This document shows, piece after piece, positions 8,330 to 15,239 of a stretch of DNA of 64,000 bases; position 1 is the stretch's first letter, and each line of letters starts with the position of its first letter. Under the pieces are notes generated by a model, which was given only the letters and a program-made list of their open reading frames with translations, was not told where the DNA came from and ran no database searches. The position numbers and the translations under genes are program-made. This DNA is from CAVPGP01 sp963704025 (lineage in GTDB: Bacteria > Actinomycetota > Thermoleophilia > Gaiellales > Gaiellaceae): contig CAVPGP010000003.1 of NCBI GenBank assembly GCA_963704025.1, positions 124,001-188,000 on the forward strand. The letters are read 5' to 3'.

Positions 8330-8608
8330 ATGACCCTCGTCAGGATCCCTCCAGTCCTGCGGACGGAGGTCGGCGGCCTTCGAGACGTCGACGTCGAGGC
8401 CGAGACGGTCGGCGAGGCCCTGCACAAGCTCGTAGAGCAGTACCCGGCGCTGGACGGACGCATCCTCACGGACGGCCAGGTGCCGTCCTTCATCAACGTG
8501 TTCGTCGATGGGGAAGACGTGCGGCTGAACGAGGGGCTGCAGACGCCGCTCGGGCCGCAGTCGTCGCTGCTGCTCCTGCCTGCCGTCGCCGGCGGGTCGG
8601 AGAACTGA
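8330..8608 (+). CDS. CysO/MoaD/ThiS-family sulfur carrier protein with C-terminal tail after the diglycine
   Basis: This is a 92-aa ubiquitin-like sulfur carrier. It resembles mycobacterial CysO: IPPVLRTEVGG at the start, FINVFVDGEDVRL in the middle and LLPAVAGG at the end. Proteins of this family carry sulfur as a thiocarboxylate on the final glycine, for cysteine or cofactor synthesis. Here the diglycine (residues 88-89) is followed by Ser-Glu-Asn, so a protease would have to expose it, as QbsD does for QbsE. A TGGAGGA ribosome site lies 8 nt before the ATG. No partner (CysM-type synthase or JAMM protease) is beside it. The neighbours are proA (divergent) and amt (convergent). Confidence 0.85.
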   Translation: MTLVRIPPVLRTEVGGLRDVDVEAETVGEALHKLVEQYPALDGRILTDGQVPSFINVFVDGEDVRLNEGLQTPLGPQSSLLLLPAVAGGSEN

Positions 8609-8636
8609 GGAGGGGCGGCCCTTCGGCCGCCCCTCC
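8609..8636. terminator. Bidirectional hairpin terminator between the CysO-like gene and amt
   Basis: A perfect 12-bp GC stem (GGAGGGGCGGCC/GGCCGCCCCTCC) with a 4-nt CTTC loop starts at the stop codon of the CysO-like gene and lies 25 bp past the amt stop on the other strand. There is no T-tract. Confidence 0.75.
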
Positions 8637-8660
8637 TGTCGTCTCGCTCTGTCGCGCCAG

Positions 8661-10067
8661 CTAGTGCTCGAGGCTCGGGACCGCCGCCGCCCGCGGCTCG
8701 CTGTGCCCGGTCGCCGCGGTCGCTCCCGCGGCTCCGAGATGGGAGTGCGCGTCCGTCCCGTAGCCGCCGGGAACCGGGATGTAGAACTCGGGGTAGCCCC
8801 ACATGCCGTGCTCCGAGACGTCGAGCCCTGCGGTCTCGACGTGCTCCTCGACGCGGATTCCCCACAGCCGCTTCATCACCCAGAGCGCGGTGAACGAGGC
8901 CGTGAACGTGAACGCGCCGACGGCAACCAGCCCGAGCAGCTGGACGCCGACCTGGTGGAACGAGCCCGTGTAGACGAGCCCGCCCGTTCCGGTGTTGAGG
9001 TTCTTCGCCAGCGCGGGCAGCGCGAAGAGCCCGGTGGCGAGCGTGCCCCAGACACCGGACATGCCGTGCACCGCGACCGCGCCGATGGGATCGTCGATGC
9101 CGATCCGCTCGACGGCGATCACGCCGACCACGGCGATGAAGCCGGAGAAGAGACCGATCACGATCGCAGCCCACGGCGCGACGAAGCCCGAGGCAGCCGT
9201 GATCGCGACGAGCCCGGCCAGGACGCCGTTCAGCATCATCGAGATGTCGGGCTTCTTGAGGACGATCCACGAGACGAGGATCCCGCCGATCGCGCCCGCC
9301 GCGGCGGCGAGGTTCGTCGTCAGCGCGACGTACGCGAAGTAGCCGAAGCCGCCGAAGTCGACCGACAGCGTCGAGCCGGGGTTGAAGCCGAACCACCCGA
9401 ACCAGAGGATGATCGTCCCCAGCACGGCGAACGGCAGGTTGTGGCCCGGAATCGGGTTCGCGCGGCCGTCCGTGCCGAACTTGCCGATCCGCGGCCCGAG
9501 CAGCAGCGCTCCGGCGAGCCCGGCGAGCGCGCCCTGGTAGTGGACCACCGTCGAGCCGGCGAAGTCCTGCATCCCCTTGGAGAAGAGCCAGCCGTTCGGG
9601 CTCCAGATCCAGTGGGAGACGACCGAGTAGATCAATGTGAAGAGGATCCCGAAGACGAAGTAGACGTACAGCTTCGCGCGCTCGGCCATCGCGCCCCACA
9701 CGATCGCGAGAGAGACGCCGGCGAAGACCACCTCGAAGAGGTAGCCGGCCGCCCCAGGAATCTCGCTGAACCAGTCGAACGGCGCCTTCCCGACCGAGGT
9801 CAGCTCGTCGACGGACGGGAAGAAGCCCGCCGTGCCGAACAGCGCGTTGCCGTCGCCGAACGCGAGCCCGAAGCCGACCATGTAGTAGACGAGCGAGCAG
9901 ATCCCGAAGATGAGGACGTTCTTCGCCGCGATGTGGCCGGCGTTCTTCATCCGCGTCAGCCCGGCCTCCAGGAACGCGAAGCCCGCCTGCATGAACATGA
10001 CGAGGACAGCGGTGATGACCACCCAGATGGTGCTCGCCGCGATCAGAAGATTCTGGTTGCTAGGCAC
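8661..10067 (-). CDS. amt: Ammonium transporter Amt
   Basis: Amt conducts ammonium across the cytoplasmic membrane and is gated by the P-II protein. The 468-aa protein has about eleven hydrophobic segments and family motifs: FMQAGFAFLEAGLTRMKN, DFAGSTVVHYQGALAGLAGAL with the first pore histidine, and GAVAVHGMSGVWGTLATG with the second. The GTG start (10067) overlaps the glnK stop by 8 nt, giving the classical glnK-amt pair. The hydrophilic C-terminal tail from about residue 415 is His/Gly/Ala rich and longer than the core requires. Confidence 0.95.
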   Translation of the reverse strand: MPSNQNLLIAASTIWVVITAVLVMFMQAGFAFLEAGLTRMKNAGHIAAKNVLIFGICSLVYYMVGFGLAFGDGNALFGTAGFFPSVDELTSVGKAPFDWFSEIPGAAGYLFEVVFAGVSLAIVWGAMAERAKLYVYFVFGILFTLIYSVVSHWIWSPNGWLFSKGMQDFAGSTVVHYQGALAGLAGALLLGPRIGKFGTDGRANPIPGHNLPFAVLGTIILWFGWFGFNPGSTLSVDFGGFGYFAYVALTTNLAAAAGAIGGILVSWIVLKKPDISMMLNGVLAGLVAITAASGFVAPWAAIVIGLFSGFIAVVGVIAVERIGIDDPIGAVAVHGMSGVWGTLATGLFALPALAKNLNTGTGGLVYTGSFHQVGVQLLGLVAVGAFTFTASFTALWVMKRLWGIRVEEHVETAGLDVSEHGMWGYPEFYIPVPGGYGTDAHSHLGAAGATAATGHSEPRAAAVPSLEH

Positions 10068-10413
10068 CGACCTCCACCTCCTCCAGCCGTCGGCCTGTCC
10101 GGTTGTGCACGACGTTCTCGACGCGAGACGTCCAGACGAGGCCGTCTCCCGACTCGTTGCCGCTCCGTGCCGCGTCGACGATCGCCTCGACCACCTGGTC
10201 GGCGATCCGGTCCTCCACCACGAACGTCAGCATCGCCTTGGGCAGGAAACGCGACTCGAAGACGCGGCCGCGGTACTCGTGGGTGATCCCCCGCTCGCGC
10301 CCGTGGCCGACCGCCTCCGTGACGGTCACGCCGACGTGACCGGTCGCGTCCTCGACGGCGTCGATCACGGTCTCGACTCGCTCCCGGATCACCGTCGCCT
10401 CGACCTTCACCAT
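10060..10413 (-). CDS. glnK: P-II nitrogen regulatory protein (GlnK-like) lacking the T-loop tyrosine
   Basis: P-II proteins sense 2-oxoglutarate, ATP and ADP and block Amt. The ATG at 10413 has an excellent AGGAGG site 5-6 nt upstream and gives 117 aa. The fold is recognisable: VTEAVGHGRERG, the T-loop around EYRGRVFESRFLPK, and the B-loop SGDGLVWT. Where E. coli GlnB has Tyr51, the uridylylation site, this protein has Phe52. It is therefore unlikely to be uridylylated and probably signals by ligand binding alone. Adenylylation at the same position is also excluded. It is the first gene of the glnK-amt unit. Confidence 0.9.
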   Translation of the reverse strand: MVKVEATVIRERVETVIDAVEDATGHVGVTVTEAVGHGRERGITHEYRGRVFESRFLPKAMLTFVVEDRIADQVVEAIVDAARSGNESGDGLVWTSRVENVVHNRTGRRLEEVEVGA

Positions 10414-10436
10414 GCCTTCCTCCTGTTTCGCCAACG

Positions 10437-10469
10437 AAAAAAGGCCCCGGACGACATGCGTCCGAGGCC
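10437..10469 (-). terminator. Intrinsic terminator in the glnK-amt leader (candidate attenuator)
   Basis: On the minus strand an 11-bp stem (arms 10459-10469 and 10443-10453, one G-T pair) with a 5-nt loop is followed by six T (10442-10437). It lies between the glnK promoter and the glnK ribosome site, 24 nt before the ATG. No upstream gene on this strand needs terminating, so regulated read-through is likely. Confidence 0.7.
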
Positions 10470-10514
10470 TCGATGCCTCATGGACGGCCGACAGAGGCCG
10501 CCCACAGGAGACCG

Positions 10515-10543
10515 ATACTACACAAAGTGAAGGACGGTGCCAA
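10515..10543 (-). promoter_or_regulatory. Predicted sigma70-type promoter of glnK-amt
   Basis: On the minus strand TTGGCA (10543-10538), a 17-nt spacer and TAGTAT (10520-10515) form a good promoter. The predicted start near 10508 gives a leader of about 95 nt that holds the terminator hairpin. Confidence 0.6.
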
Positions 10544-10602
10544 CCGCGGCGCAGCCAACCGACGGCGCCAAAACGGGGCTGGTGACGGAGTGGAGAAGAC
10601 GG

Positions 10603-10631
10603 TTGACCGCGCAAGCGATCGCCCGTACCAT
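10603..10631 (+). promoter_or_regulatory. Predicted promoter driving a leaderless mini-ORF
   Basis: TTGACC (10603-10608), a 17-nt spacer and TACCAT (10626-10631). The ATG at 10638 begins 6 nt after the -10 box, so the transcript would start at or near that ATG. Confidence 0.65.
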
Positions 10632-10637
10632 CCACGA

Positions 10638-10691
10638 ATGGCGCGCCAGCTCATGAAGTCGTTCGCGATTCTCTGCGCGCCAGTCGCCTAG
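10638..10691 (+). CDS. Leaderless 17-aa mini-ORF upstream of the threonine-synthase paralog (putative leader peptide)
   Basis: The peptide MARQLMKSFAILCAPVA begins 6 nt after a TACCAT -10 box and has no ribosome site, so it would be read from the 5' end of the mRNA. Its TAG stop (10689-10691) lies inside the 5' arm of a hairpin in front of the next gene, which suggests that translation of the mini-ORF disturbs the structure. The codons are not enriched for threonine. Function is inferred from position only. Confidence 0.45.
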   Translation: MARQLMKSFAILCAPVA

Positions 10692-10736
10692 CCGACAGTC
10701 CCCGTCCCACCGGCTAGAGCGACACAGGAGGACGGG
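10683..10736 (+). promoter_or_regulatory. Structured leader with pseudoknot potential before the threonine-synthase paralog
   Basis: GTCGC+CTAGCCG (10683-10694) pairs with CGGCTAG+GCGAC (10711-10723, one bulge). In the 16-nt loop CCCGTCC (10701-10707) can pair with GGACGGG (10730-10736), which overlaps the AGGAGG ribosome site at 10726-10731. A similar layout precedes gltB. Confidence 0.45.
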
Positions 10737-10739
10737 AAC

Positions 10740-11951
10740 GTGACGGCAGTCGCCTACGCATTGCGCTGCCGGATCTGCGAGCACGTCGCAGAGCCCGGGC
10801 CTGCGACGGATTGCCCGCGTTGCGATGGCCCGCGCGACGTTGCGTACGATCTCGGCGCGCTCGCGAAGGTCGTCTCACGCTCCCGGTTCGCCGACGGGCC
10901 GCCCACGCTCTGGCGCTACGCCGACCTCCTGCCGTCTCAGGTCGGGGGCGGCGCCGTCCGCGCGGGCTGGACGCCGCTCGTCCCCGCCGAGCGCCTGTCC
11001 GAGGCGCTCGAGATCGAGGTGCTCGTCAAGGTCGAGAGCGCCAATCCGACCGGTTCCTACAAGGACCGCAACGCCGCGCTCGCGGGCGCGGCGGCGGTGA
11101 CGCTCGGACTCGAGACGATCTGCTGCACGTCCACAGGCAACCTCGGCGACGCCATTGCGGCCGAGGCCGCGTCCCGCGGGCTCGAGGCGATCGTGCTGGC
11201 GCCGGCCGGCGACGCGGCGCGGCGGGAGACCGCACGACGCTTCGGCGCTCGCGTGATCTCGATCGAGGGCTCGTACGAGGAGTGCCGGCGCCTCGAGCTG
11301 CGCCTCTCGTCGCTCTTCCCGTGGGGGTTCGTGATGGGGAACCTCCATCCGTACGCCGTCGAGGGCGCCAAGACGATCTCGTTCGAGCTGGCGGAGCAGC
11401 TCGACTGGCACCTCCCCGACGCCGTCGTGTGCCCGGTGCTCTCCGGGGCGCTGCTCGCGAAGGTGGCGCAGGGCTTCCACGAGCTGCGGGCCGTCGGGCT
11501 GGTCGACGAGCGCGCGCCGCGCCTCTTCGGCGTCCAGGCGACCGGGGGCGGGCCGGTCGCGGCGGCCTATGCCGAGGACCGGCCGGTCGCACCCGACCGG
11601 CCTCGGCCGAGCGCGTACCTCCGGCCCGGGGTCCATCCCGCCTACGGCGACCTCGCGGTCGGGGCGGCGCGCGCGTCCGGCGGCGAGATCGTCTCGATCG
11701 ACGAAGCCCGGATCGCCGGCTACACGGAGATGCTCTCCGACATGACCGGCATCGTGGCCGATGCCGCCGGAGGCGGCGCATTCGGGGCGCTCGTCGACTG
11801 CCTGCAATCCGGGCGCATCCGCCACGGCCAGCGGGTCGTGCTCGTCGTCAGCGGCGCGCCGACCGCACCGCGTCAGGCCGCGCTGGTCGACGCCGGCGAG
11901 CCGATCCCGCCGAACCTCGATCGGTTGCTGGACGAGCTCGGCGCCGCCTGA
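10740..11951 (+). CDS. Threonine synthase-like PLP enzyme with N-terminal zinc ribbon (paralog 1)
   Basis: This is a fold-type II PLP enzyme of 403 aa. An N-terminal zinc ribbon (CRIC at residues 10-13, then CPRC near 28) precedes the catalytic domain. SANPTGSYKDRNAAL carries the PLP lysine, and TSTGNLGDAIAAEA binds phosphate. Threonine synthases convert phosphohomoserine to threonine, but this window has three family members and the one beside thrB (28642-29616) is the better thrC. This paralog stands alone next to glnK-amt and may use another phosphorylated substrate. The GTG start at 10740 has GGAGG 9 nt upstream. A mini-ORF and structured leader precede it. Confidence 0.82.
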   Translation: MTAVAYALRCRICEHVAEPGPATDCPRCDGPRDVAYDLGALAKVVSRSRFADGPPTLWRYADLLPSQVGGGAVRAGWTPLVPAERLSEALEIEVLVKVESANPTGSYKDRNAALAGAAAVTLGLETICCTSTGNLGDAIAAEAASRGLEAIVLAPAGDAARRETARRFGARVISIEGSYEECRRLELRLSSLFPWGFVMGNLHPYAVEGAKTISFELAEQLDWHLPDAVVCPVLSGALLAKVAQGFHELRAVGLVDERAPRLFGVQATGGGPVAAAYAEDRPVAPDRPRPSAYLRPGVHPAYGDLAVGAARASGGEIVSIDEARIAGYTEMLSDMTGIVADAAGGGAFGALVDCLQSGRIRHGQRVVLVVSGAPTAPRQAALVDAGEPIPPNLDRLLDELGAA

Positions 11952-12187
11952 GGGCGCCAGCTCGGCCGCCTGCCGGGCGGCCGCGGCACGTAACCGGCAG
12001 CCGCGATGCCGGCGTTCCACGAGCCGAAGACGCGCTGCACCGTCTGGCGGCTCGGATGGTTCGCGCCGGCGCGGTCCCACTCGGCGGCGCGAGGGGCCCT
12101 GAGGTGCTTGCGGGCCCACAGGTCGATCGCGTAGACGATCAGGTCGGGCGTCCAGCGGACGCCGTCTGCACGGATCCCCGGTCTCAT
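11873..12187 (-). CDS. Small protein with one homing-endonuclease-associated (HNH_repeat) domain
   Basis: The 104-aa protein has one copy of the motif often found beside HNH or LAGLIDADG domains in actinobacteria: a tryptophan-led helix (WTPDLIVYAIDLWARKH), then P...W, then HPSRQTVQRVFGSWNAGIAAAGY. The module is a small helical DNA-binding unit. No nuclease domain is present, so it is probably a stand-alone DNA-binding protein of unknown target. The last about 40 residues are low complexity and overlap the end of the convergent gene by 79 nt, so the true end of function may be earlier. A promoter with a -10 box 8 nt before the ATG supports expression. Confidence 0.65.
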   Translation of the reverse strand: MRPGIRADGVRWTPDLIVYAIDLWARKHLRAPRAAEWDRAGANHPSRQTVQRVFGSWNAGIAAAGYVPRPPGRRPSWRPQAAPSSSSNRSRFGGIGSPASTSAA

Positions 12188-12195
12188 CGACGCCT

Positions 12196-12224
12196 ACCCT
12201 AACGCCATCACTTTCGTATGTAAA
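12196..12224 (-). promoter_or_regulatory. Predicted promoter of the HNH_repeat gene
   Basis: On the minus strand TTTACA (12224-12219), a 17-nt spacer and TAGGGT (12201-12196), 8 nt before the ATG at 12187. It is divergent from the sulfite reductase promoter. Confidence 0.55.
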
Positions 12225-12253
12225 GCGGTAAGACCCGCATCAAGACTCAAAAC

Positions 12254-12282
12254 TTTACGAAATGAACTCTTAGGTCTAGACT
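12254..12282 (+). promoter_or_regulatory. Predicted leaderless promoter of the sulfur assimilation operon
   Basis: TTTACG (12254-12259), a 17-nt spacer and TAGACT (12277-12282), 7 nt before the ATG at 12290. With no room for an SD, the transcript probably starts at the ATG. The -35 lies in an inverted-repeat partner of 12211-12225. Confidence 0.6.
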
Positions 12283-12289
12283 CCGAGGG

Positions 12290-13924
12290 ATGACGAGCAG
12301 GGATCGTCCGGCTGCCGACTGGGCGCTCGTTCTCAAGCACAACCCAGTCGAGCGGTTGAAGCAGGAAAAGGCCCCGCTCGGGATCCGCGACGAGCTGCCC
12401 GCACTGATCGCGGCCGGCTACGAGAGCGTTCCCGAGGAGGACATGGTGCGCCTCCAGTGGTGGGGCCTCTACCACGACAAGCCGAAGATCGGGACGTTCA
12501 TGCTGCGCGTGAAGCTGCCGTCGGGCCACCTCACGCCGGCCAAGCTGCGCGCGATCGGCGAGGTCTCGAATCTCTACGGGCGCGGCGACGGCGAGCTCTC
12601 GACGCGACAGTGCGTCCAGCTGCACTGGCTCGAGCTCGCGAAGCTGCCCCAGGTCTTCGAGCACCTCGAGGCCGCGGGGATCACGACCGCCGGAGGCTGC
12701 GGCGACACCGTCCGCAACATCACGGGCTGCCCGCTCCAGGGGTACGCGCACGACGAGCTCTTCGACGCCGCGCCCGTCGTCGACGCCGTCGCCGCGCACT
12801 TCTTCGGCAACCCCGAGTGGGCGAACCTGCCGCGGAAGCACAAGTACTCGATCTCGGCGTGTGCGGATCGGTGCAACGCACCGGAGATCAACGACATCGC
12901 TCTCGTCGGCGCCGTCCACGAAGGCCGCGAGGGCTTCGGCGTGCTCGTCGGCGGCGGCCTCTCTTCCGTGCCCCGGATCGCCAGGGACCTCGGCGTCTTC
13001 GTGTCGAAGGAGGAGGCGATCGACGTGCTCGAGGCGATCACGGGCGTCTGGTCGGACGACCTCCGATACCGCGTCTCCCGCGTCAAGGCACGGCTCAAGT
13101 TCATGGTCGACGACATCGGGCCGGAGGGGATGCGCGAGCTCGTCGAGGCGCGGCTGGGACGGCGGCTGGACCGATTCGAGCTGTCGCCGGCAGACCGCGT
13201 GCCGACGAACCATCTCGGCGTCCAGGAGCAGAAGCAGCCGGGGCTTTTCTCGGTCGGGGTTCCCGTCCATCTGGGCCTCGTCTCCGGCGAGCAGATGGTC
13301 GCGGTGGCGGACCTCGCCGAGCGCGTCGGCGGCGACGTGCGGCTCACCCGGCAGCAGAACTTCGTCGTCGCCAACGTGCCGGAGGCGGAGGTCGCGGCTG
13401 CCGTCGCCGAGCTGGAGCGGATCGGCCTCCCGCTGGACGTCAACCCGGTCCGGGCGAACTCGATCGCTTGCACGGGCGAGCCGCACTGCAACTTCTCGGT
13501 CGCCGAGACGAAGACGCGCCTCGGGCGGATGATCGAGGTGCTCGAGGAGCGGTTCGGCACCGCGATCGCGGAGCTGCGCCTGAATCTCGACGGCTGCCCG
13601 CACTCGTGCGCGCAGCACTGGGTCGGGGATCTCGGCTTCCAGGGGACGACGGCCCGAGACGACGAGGGCGCCCGCCGTCAGGCGTACGACATCTTCGTCC
13701 GCGGAGGCCTCGGGCCCGGCGCCGCGATCGGGCGGCCGCTCTTCCGCCGCGTCCCGACCGACGAGCTGGACGACGCGGTGATCGGGCTGATCGCCGGCTG
13801 GATCGAGCGGGGCGAGGAGGGCGAGTCGTTCCCCGACTTCGCGCGCCGCGCAGACGACGACGAGCTGGGTGAGCTCGCGGGCCTGGAGCCGGCGCGGGCG
13901 CGGGTCCGCGAGGAGGTCGCATGA
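12290..13924 (+). CDS. Ferredoxin-dependent sulfite/nitrite reductase
   Basis: This siroheme [4Fe-4S] enzyme reduces sulfite to sulfide, or nitrite to ammonium, with six electrons from ferredoxin. The 544-aa protein has two half-repeats. The substrate-site motif STRQCVQLHW is near residue 105. The siroheme/cluster cysteines are in CTGEPHC and CPHSCAQHW near residues 395 and 440. Sulfite is the likelier substrate, because an APS reductase and two siroheme synthesis genes follow in the same operon. The stop overlaps the first 26-bp micro-ORF unit (ATGA at 13921). Confidence 0.9.
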   Translation: MTSRDRPAADWALVLKHNPVERLKQEKAPLGIRDELPALIAAGYESVPEEDMVRLQWWGLYHDKPKIGTFMLRVKLPSGHLTPAKLRAIGEVSNLYGRGDGELSTRQCVQLHWLELAKLPQVFEHLEAAGITTAGGCGDTVRNITGCPLQGYAHDELFDAAPVVDAVAAHFFGNPEWANLPRKHKYSISACADRCNAPEINDIALVGAVHEGREGFGVLVGGGLSSVPRIARDLGVFVSKEEAIDVLEAITGVWSDDLRYRVSRVKARLKFMVDDIGPEGMRELVEARLGRRLDRFELSPADRVPTNHLGVQEQKQPGLFSVGVPVHLGLVSGEQMVAVADLAERVGGDVRLTRQQNFVVANVPEAEVAAAVAELERIGLPLDVNPVRANSIACTGEPHCNFSVAETKTRLGRMIEVLEERFGTAIAELRLNLDGCPHSCAQHWVGDLGFQGTTARDDEGARRQAYDIFVRGGLGPGAAIGRPLFRRVPTDELDDAVIGLIAGWIERGEEGESFPDFARRADDDELGELAGLEPARARVREEVA

Positions 13925-13998
13925 GCGTCCCACCGGAGGATGGCCGATGAGCGTCCAACCGGAGGTTGGCGAGTGAGCGTCCAACCGGAGGTTGGCGA
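13921..13998 (+). repeat. Three tandem 26-bp intercistronic units, each a 9-codon micro-ORF
   Basis: Units start at 13921, 13947 and 13973 with an exact 26-bp period, and the cysH start at 13999 is one more period on. Each unit is NTGAGCGTCC + CACC/AACC + GGAGG + a short end, and reads as a 9-codon ORF (MSVPPEDGR, MSVQPEVGE, MSVQPEVGE) whose TGA overlaps the next ATG/GTG. Copies 2 and 3 contain the hairpin CCAACCGGAGGTTGG, which holds the ribosome site in its loop and 3' arm. The array thus forms a stop-start chain from the reductase gene to cysH. Confidence 0.85.
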
Positions 13999-14781
13999 GT
14001 GAGCGTCGAGCTGATCGACGAGCTGGAGGCGGGAGAGCTCAGCGTCGAGCTCGAGGGCGAGGAGCCGGAGACGGTGCTCGAATGGGCGCTGGAGCGCTTC
14101 GCGCCGCGGATCGCGATCTCGACCGCGTTTCAGATCGACGGCGTGGCGCTCGTCGACATGGCCTACGCGGTCGACCCGTCGGTCGAGGTCTTCAGCGTCG
14201 ACACGGGCCGCCTGCCCGCCGAGACGTACGAGCTCGTCGAGGCCCTCCGCGACCGCTACCCCGGCCTCAATCTGAAGCTGCTGGCGCCGAACGGCGACGA
14301 GGTCTCGCGGATGGTCGGCCGCCACGGGCCGAACCTCTTCTACCGCTCGGTCGACAACCGGCTGCTCTGCTGCCAGGTACGCAAGGTGCGTCCGCTGACG
14401 AAGCACCTCGCCGGGCTCGACGCATGGATCACGGGCCTGCGGCGCGACCAGTGGGCGAGCCGCACGAACATCCGCAAGGTGGAGATCGACCACGACCACG
14501 GTGCGATCGTGAAGCTGAACCCGCTCGCCGAGTGGACCGAGGAAGAGGTCTGGGACTACGTCCGCGAGCGGGACGTTCCGTACAACGCGCTCTACGACCG
14601 CGGCTACACGTCGATCGGCTGCGCGCCGTGCACGCGGCCCATCGCAGCCGGCGAGGCGAGCCGTGCGGGGCGCTGGTGGTGGGAGACGAACGCACCGAAG
14701 GAGTGCGGGATCCACTGCGCGATCGAGTCGGGAGGGCTCGAGCACGAGCTGCACGCGCTGATCGGGGAACACGAGGGATGA
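13999..14781 (+). CDS. cysH: Adenylylsulfate (APS) reductase, assimilatory, iron-sulfur type
   Basis: CysH reduces activated sulfate to sulfite for the sulfite reductase encoded upstream. GTG 13999 gives 260 aa and overlaps the last micro-ORF stop. The fold shows ISTAFQIDGVALVDM and VFSVDTGRLPAETYEL. A CC pair (LLCCQVRKV, near residue 119) and CAPC (near residue 212) are the cluster ligands typical of APS rather than PAPS reductases, followed by the catalytic KECGIHC near the C-terminus. Electrons would come from thioredoxin. The sulfate-activating enzymes are not in this window. Confidence 0.93.
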   Translation: MSVELIDELEAGELSVELEGEEPETVLEWALERFAPRIAISTAFQIDGVALVDMAYAVDPSVEVFSVDTGRLPAETYELVEALRDRYPGLNLKLLAPNGDEVSRMVGRHGPNLFYRSVDNRLLCCQVRKVRPLTKHLAGLDAWITGLRRDQWASRTNIRKVEIDHDHGAIVKLNPLAEWTEEEVWDYVRERDVPYNALYDRGYTSIGCAPCTRPIAAGEASRAGRWWWETNAPKECGIHCAIESGGLEHELHALIGEHEG

Positions 14782-15239
14782 GCGACGCGGCGGTGAGGGT
14801 CGCCGGCGACGCGGCGGAGGTGGCGCGCGCCGAGGCGCAAGCGGTGATGGCGATGCTCCGCGACGAGACGCGGCGCGGCCGGCTCGCGGACCTCGTCGCG
14901 GCCGTCGACGACGGTCGGGTCGCCGGTGACGACGCGGACGCGCTCGGCGAGCTGCTCGAGCTCGGCCTGCAGACCGGCCGGCTGCGCGCGGTCTACGGAC
15001 CGGAGGGCGAGCAGGCGGCCCTCGGCCTCTTCCGGCGTCTTCCGCGCGGCAAGGAGCTGTCGCAGTCCACCACAGACCTGAACGAGGCGTTGGCCGCGCT
15101 CGCCGGCCGGACGCTCGAGAGCGTCTCCGTCCACGCCGTCGGCCCCGGCGAATACGGGCTCTCGATCTCGACTGACGGGTTCGAGCTCGTAATCCGGCTC
15201 GGCCGCGGCGGCGCCCGCGTCTCGACGATCGGAGCCTGA
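14778..15239 (+). CDS. Conserved-context hypothetical protein of the sulfur operon
   Basis: I do not recognise this 153-aa protein. The ATG at 14778 overlaps the cysH stop (ATGA) and the stop abuts the ferredoxin start, so it is firmly inside the operon. The first half is predicted helical and charged (RAEAQAVMAMLRDETRRGRL). The second half is mixed, with a possible small beta domain near the end (YGLSISTDGFELVIRLGRGG). It has no cysteine, so it does not hold a metal cluster through thiols. By position it may assist the reductases or act as an accessory subunit, which is only a guess. Confidence 0.75.
   Translation: MSDAAVRVAGDAAEVARAEAQAVMAMLRDETRRGRLADLVAAVDDGRVAGDDADALGELLELGLQTGRLRAVYGPEGEQAALGLFRRLPRGKELSQSTTDLNEALAALAGRTLESVSVHAVGPGEYGLSISTDGFELVIRLGRGGARVSTIGA

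Noticed and set aside
12211..12264. Inverted repeat as a repressor operator for the sulfur operon
   Set aside because: The repeat halves coincide with the two divergent -35 boxes (TTTACA and TTTACG), which is enough to explain most of the symmetry. An operator role is possible but not supported.
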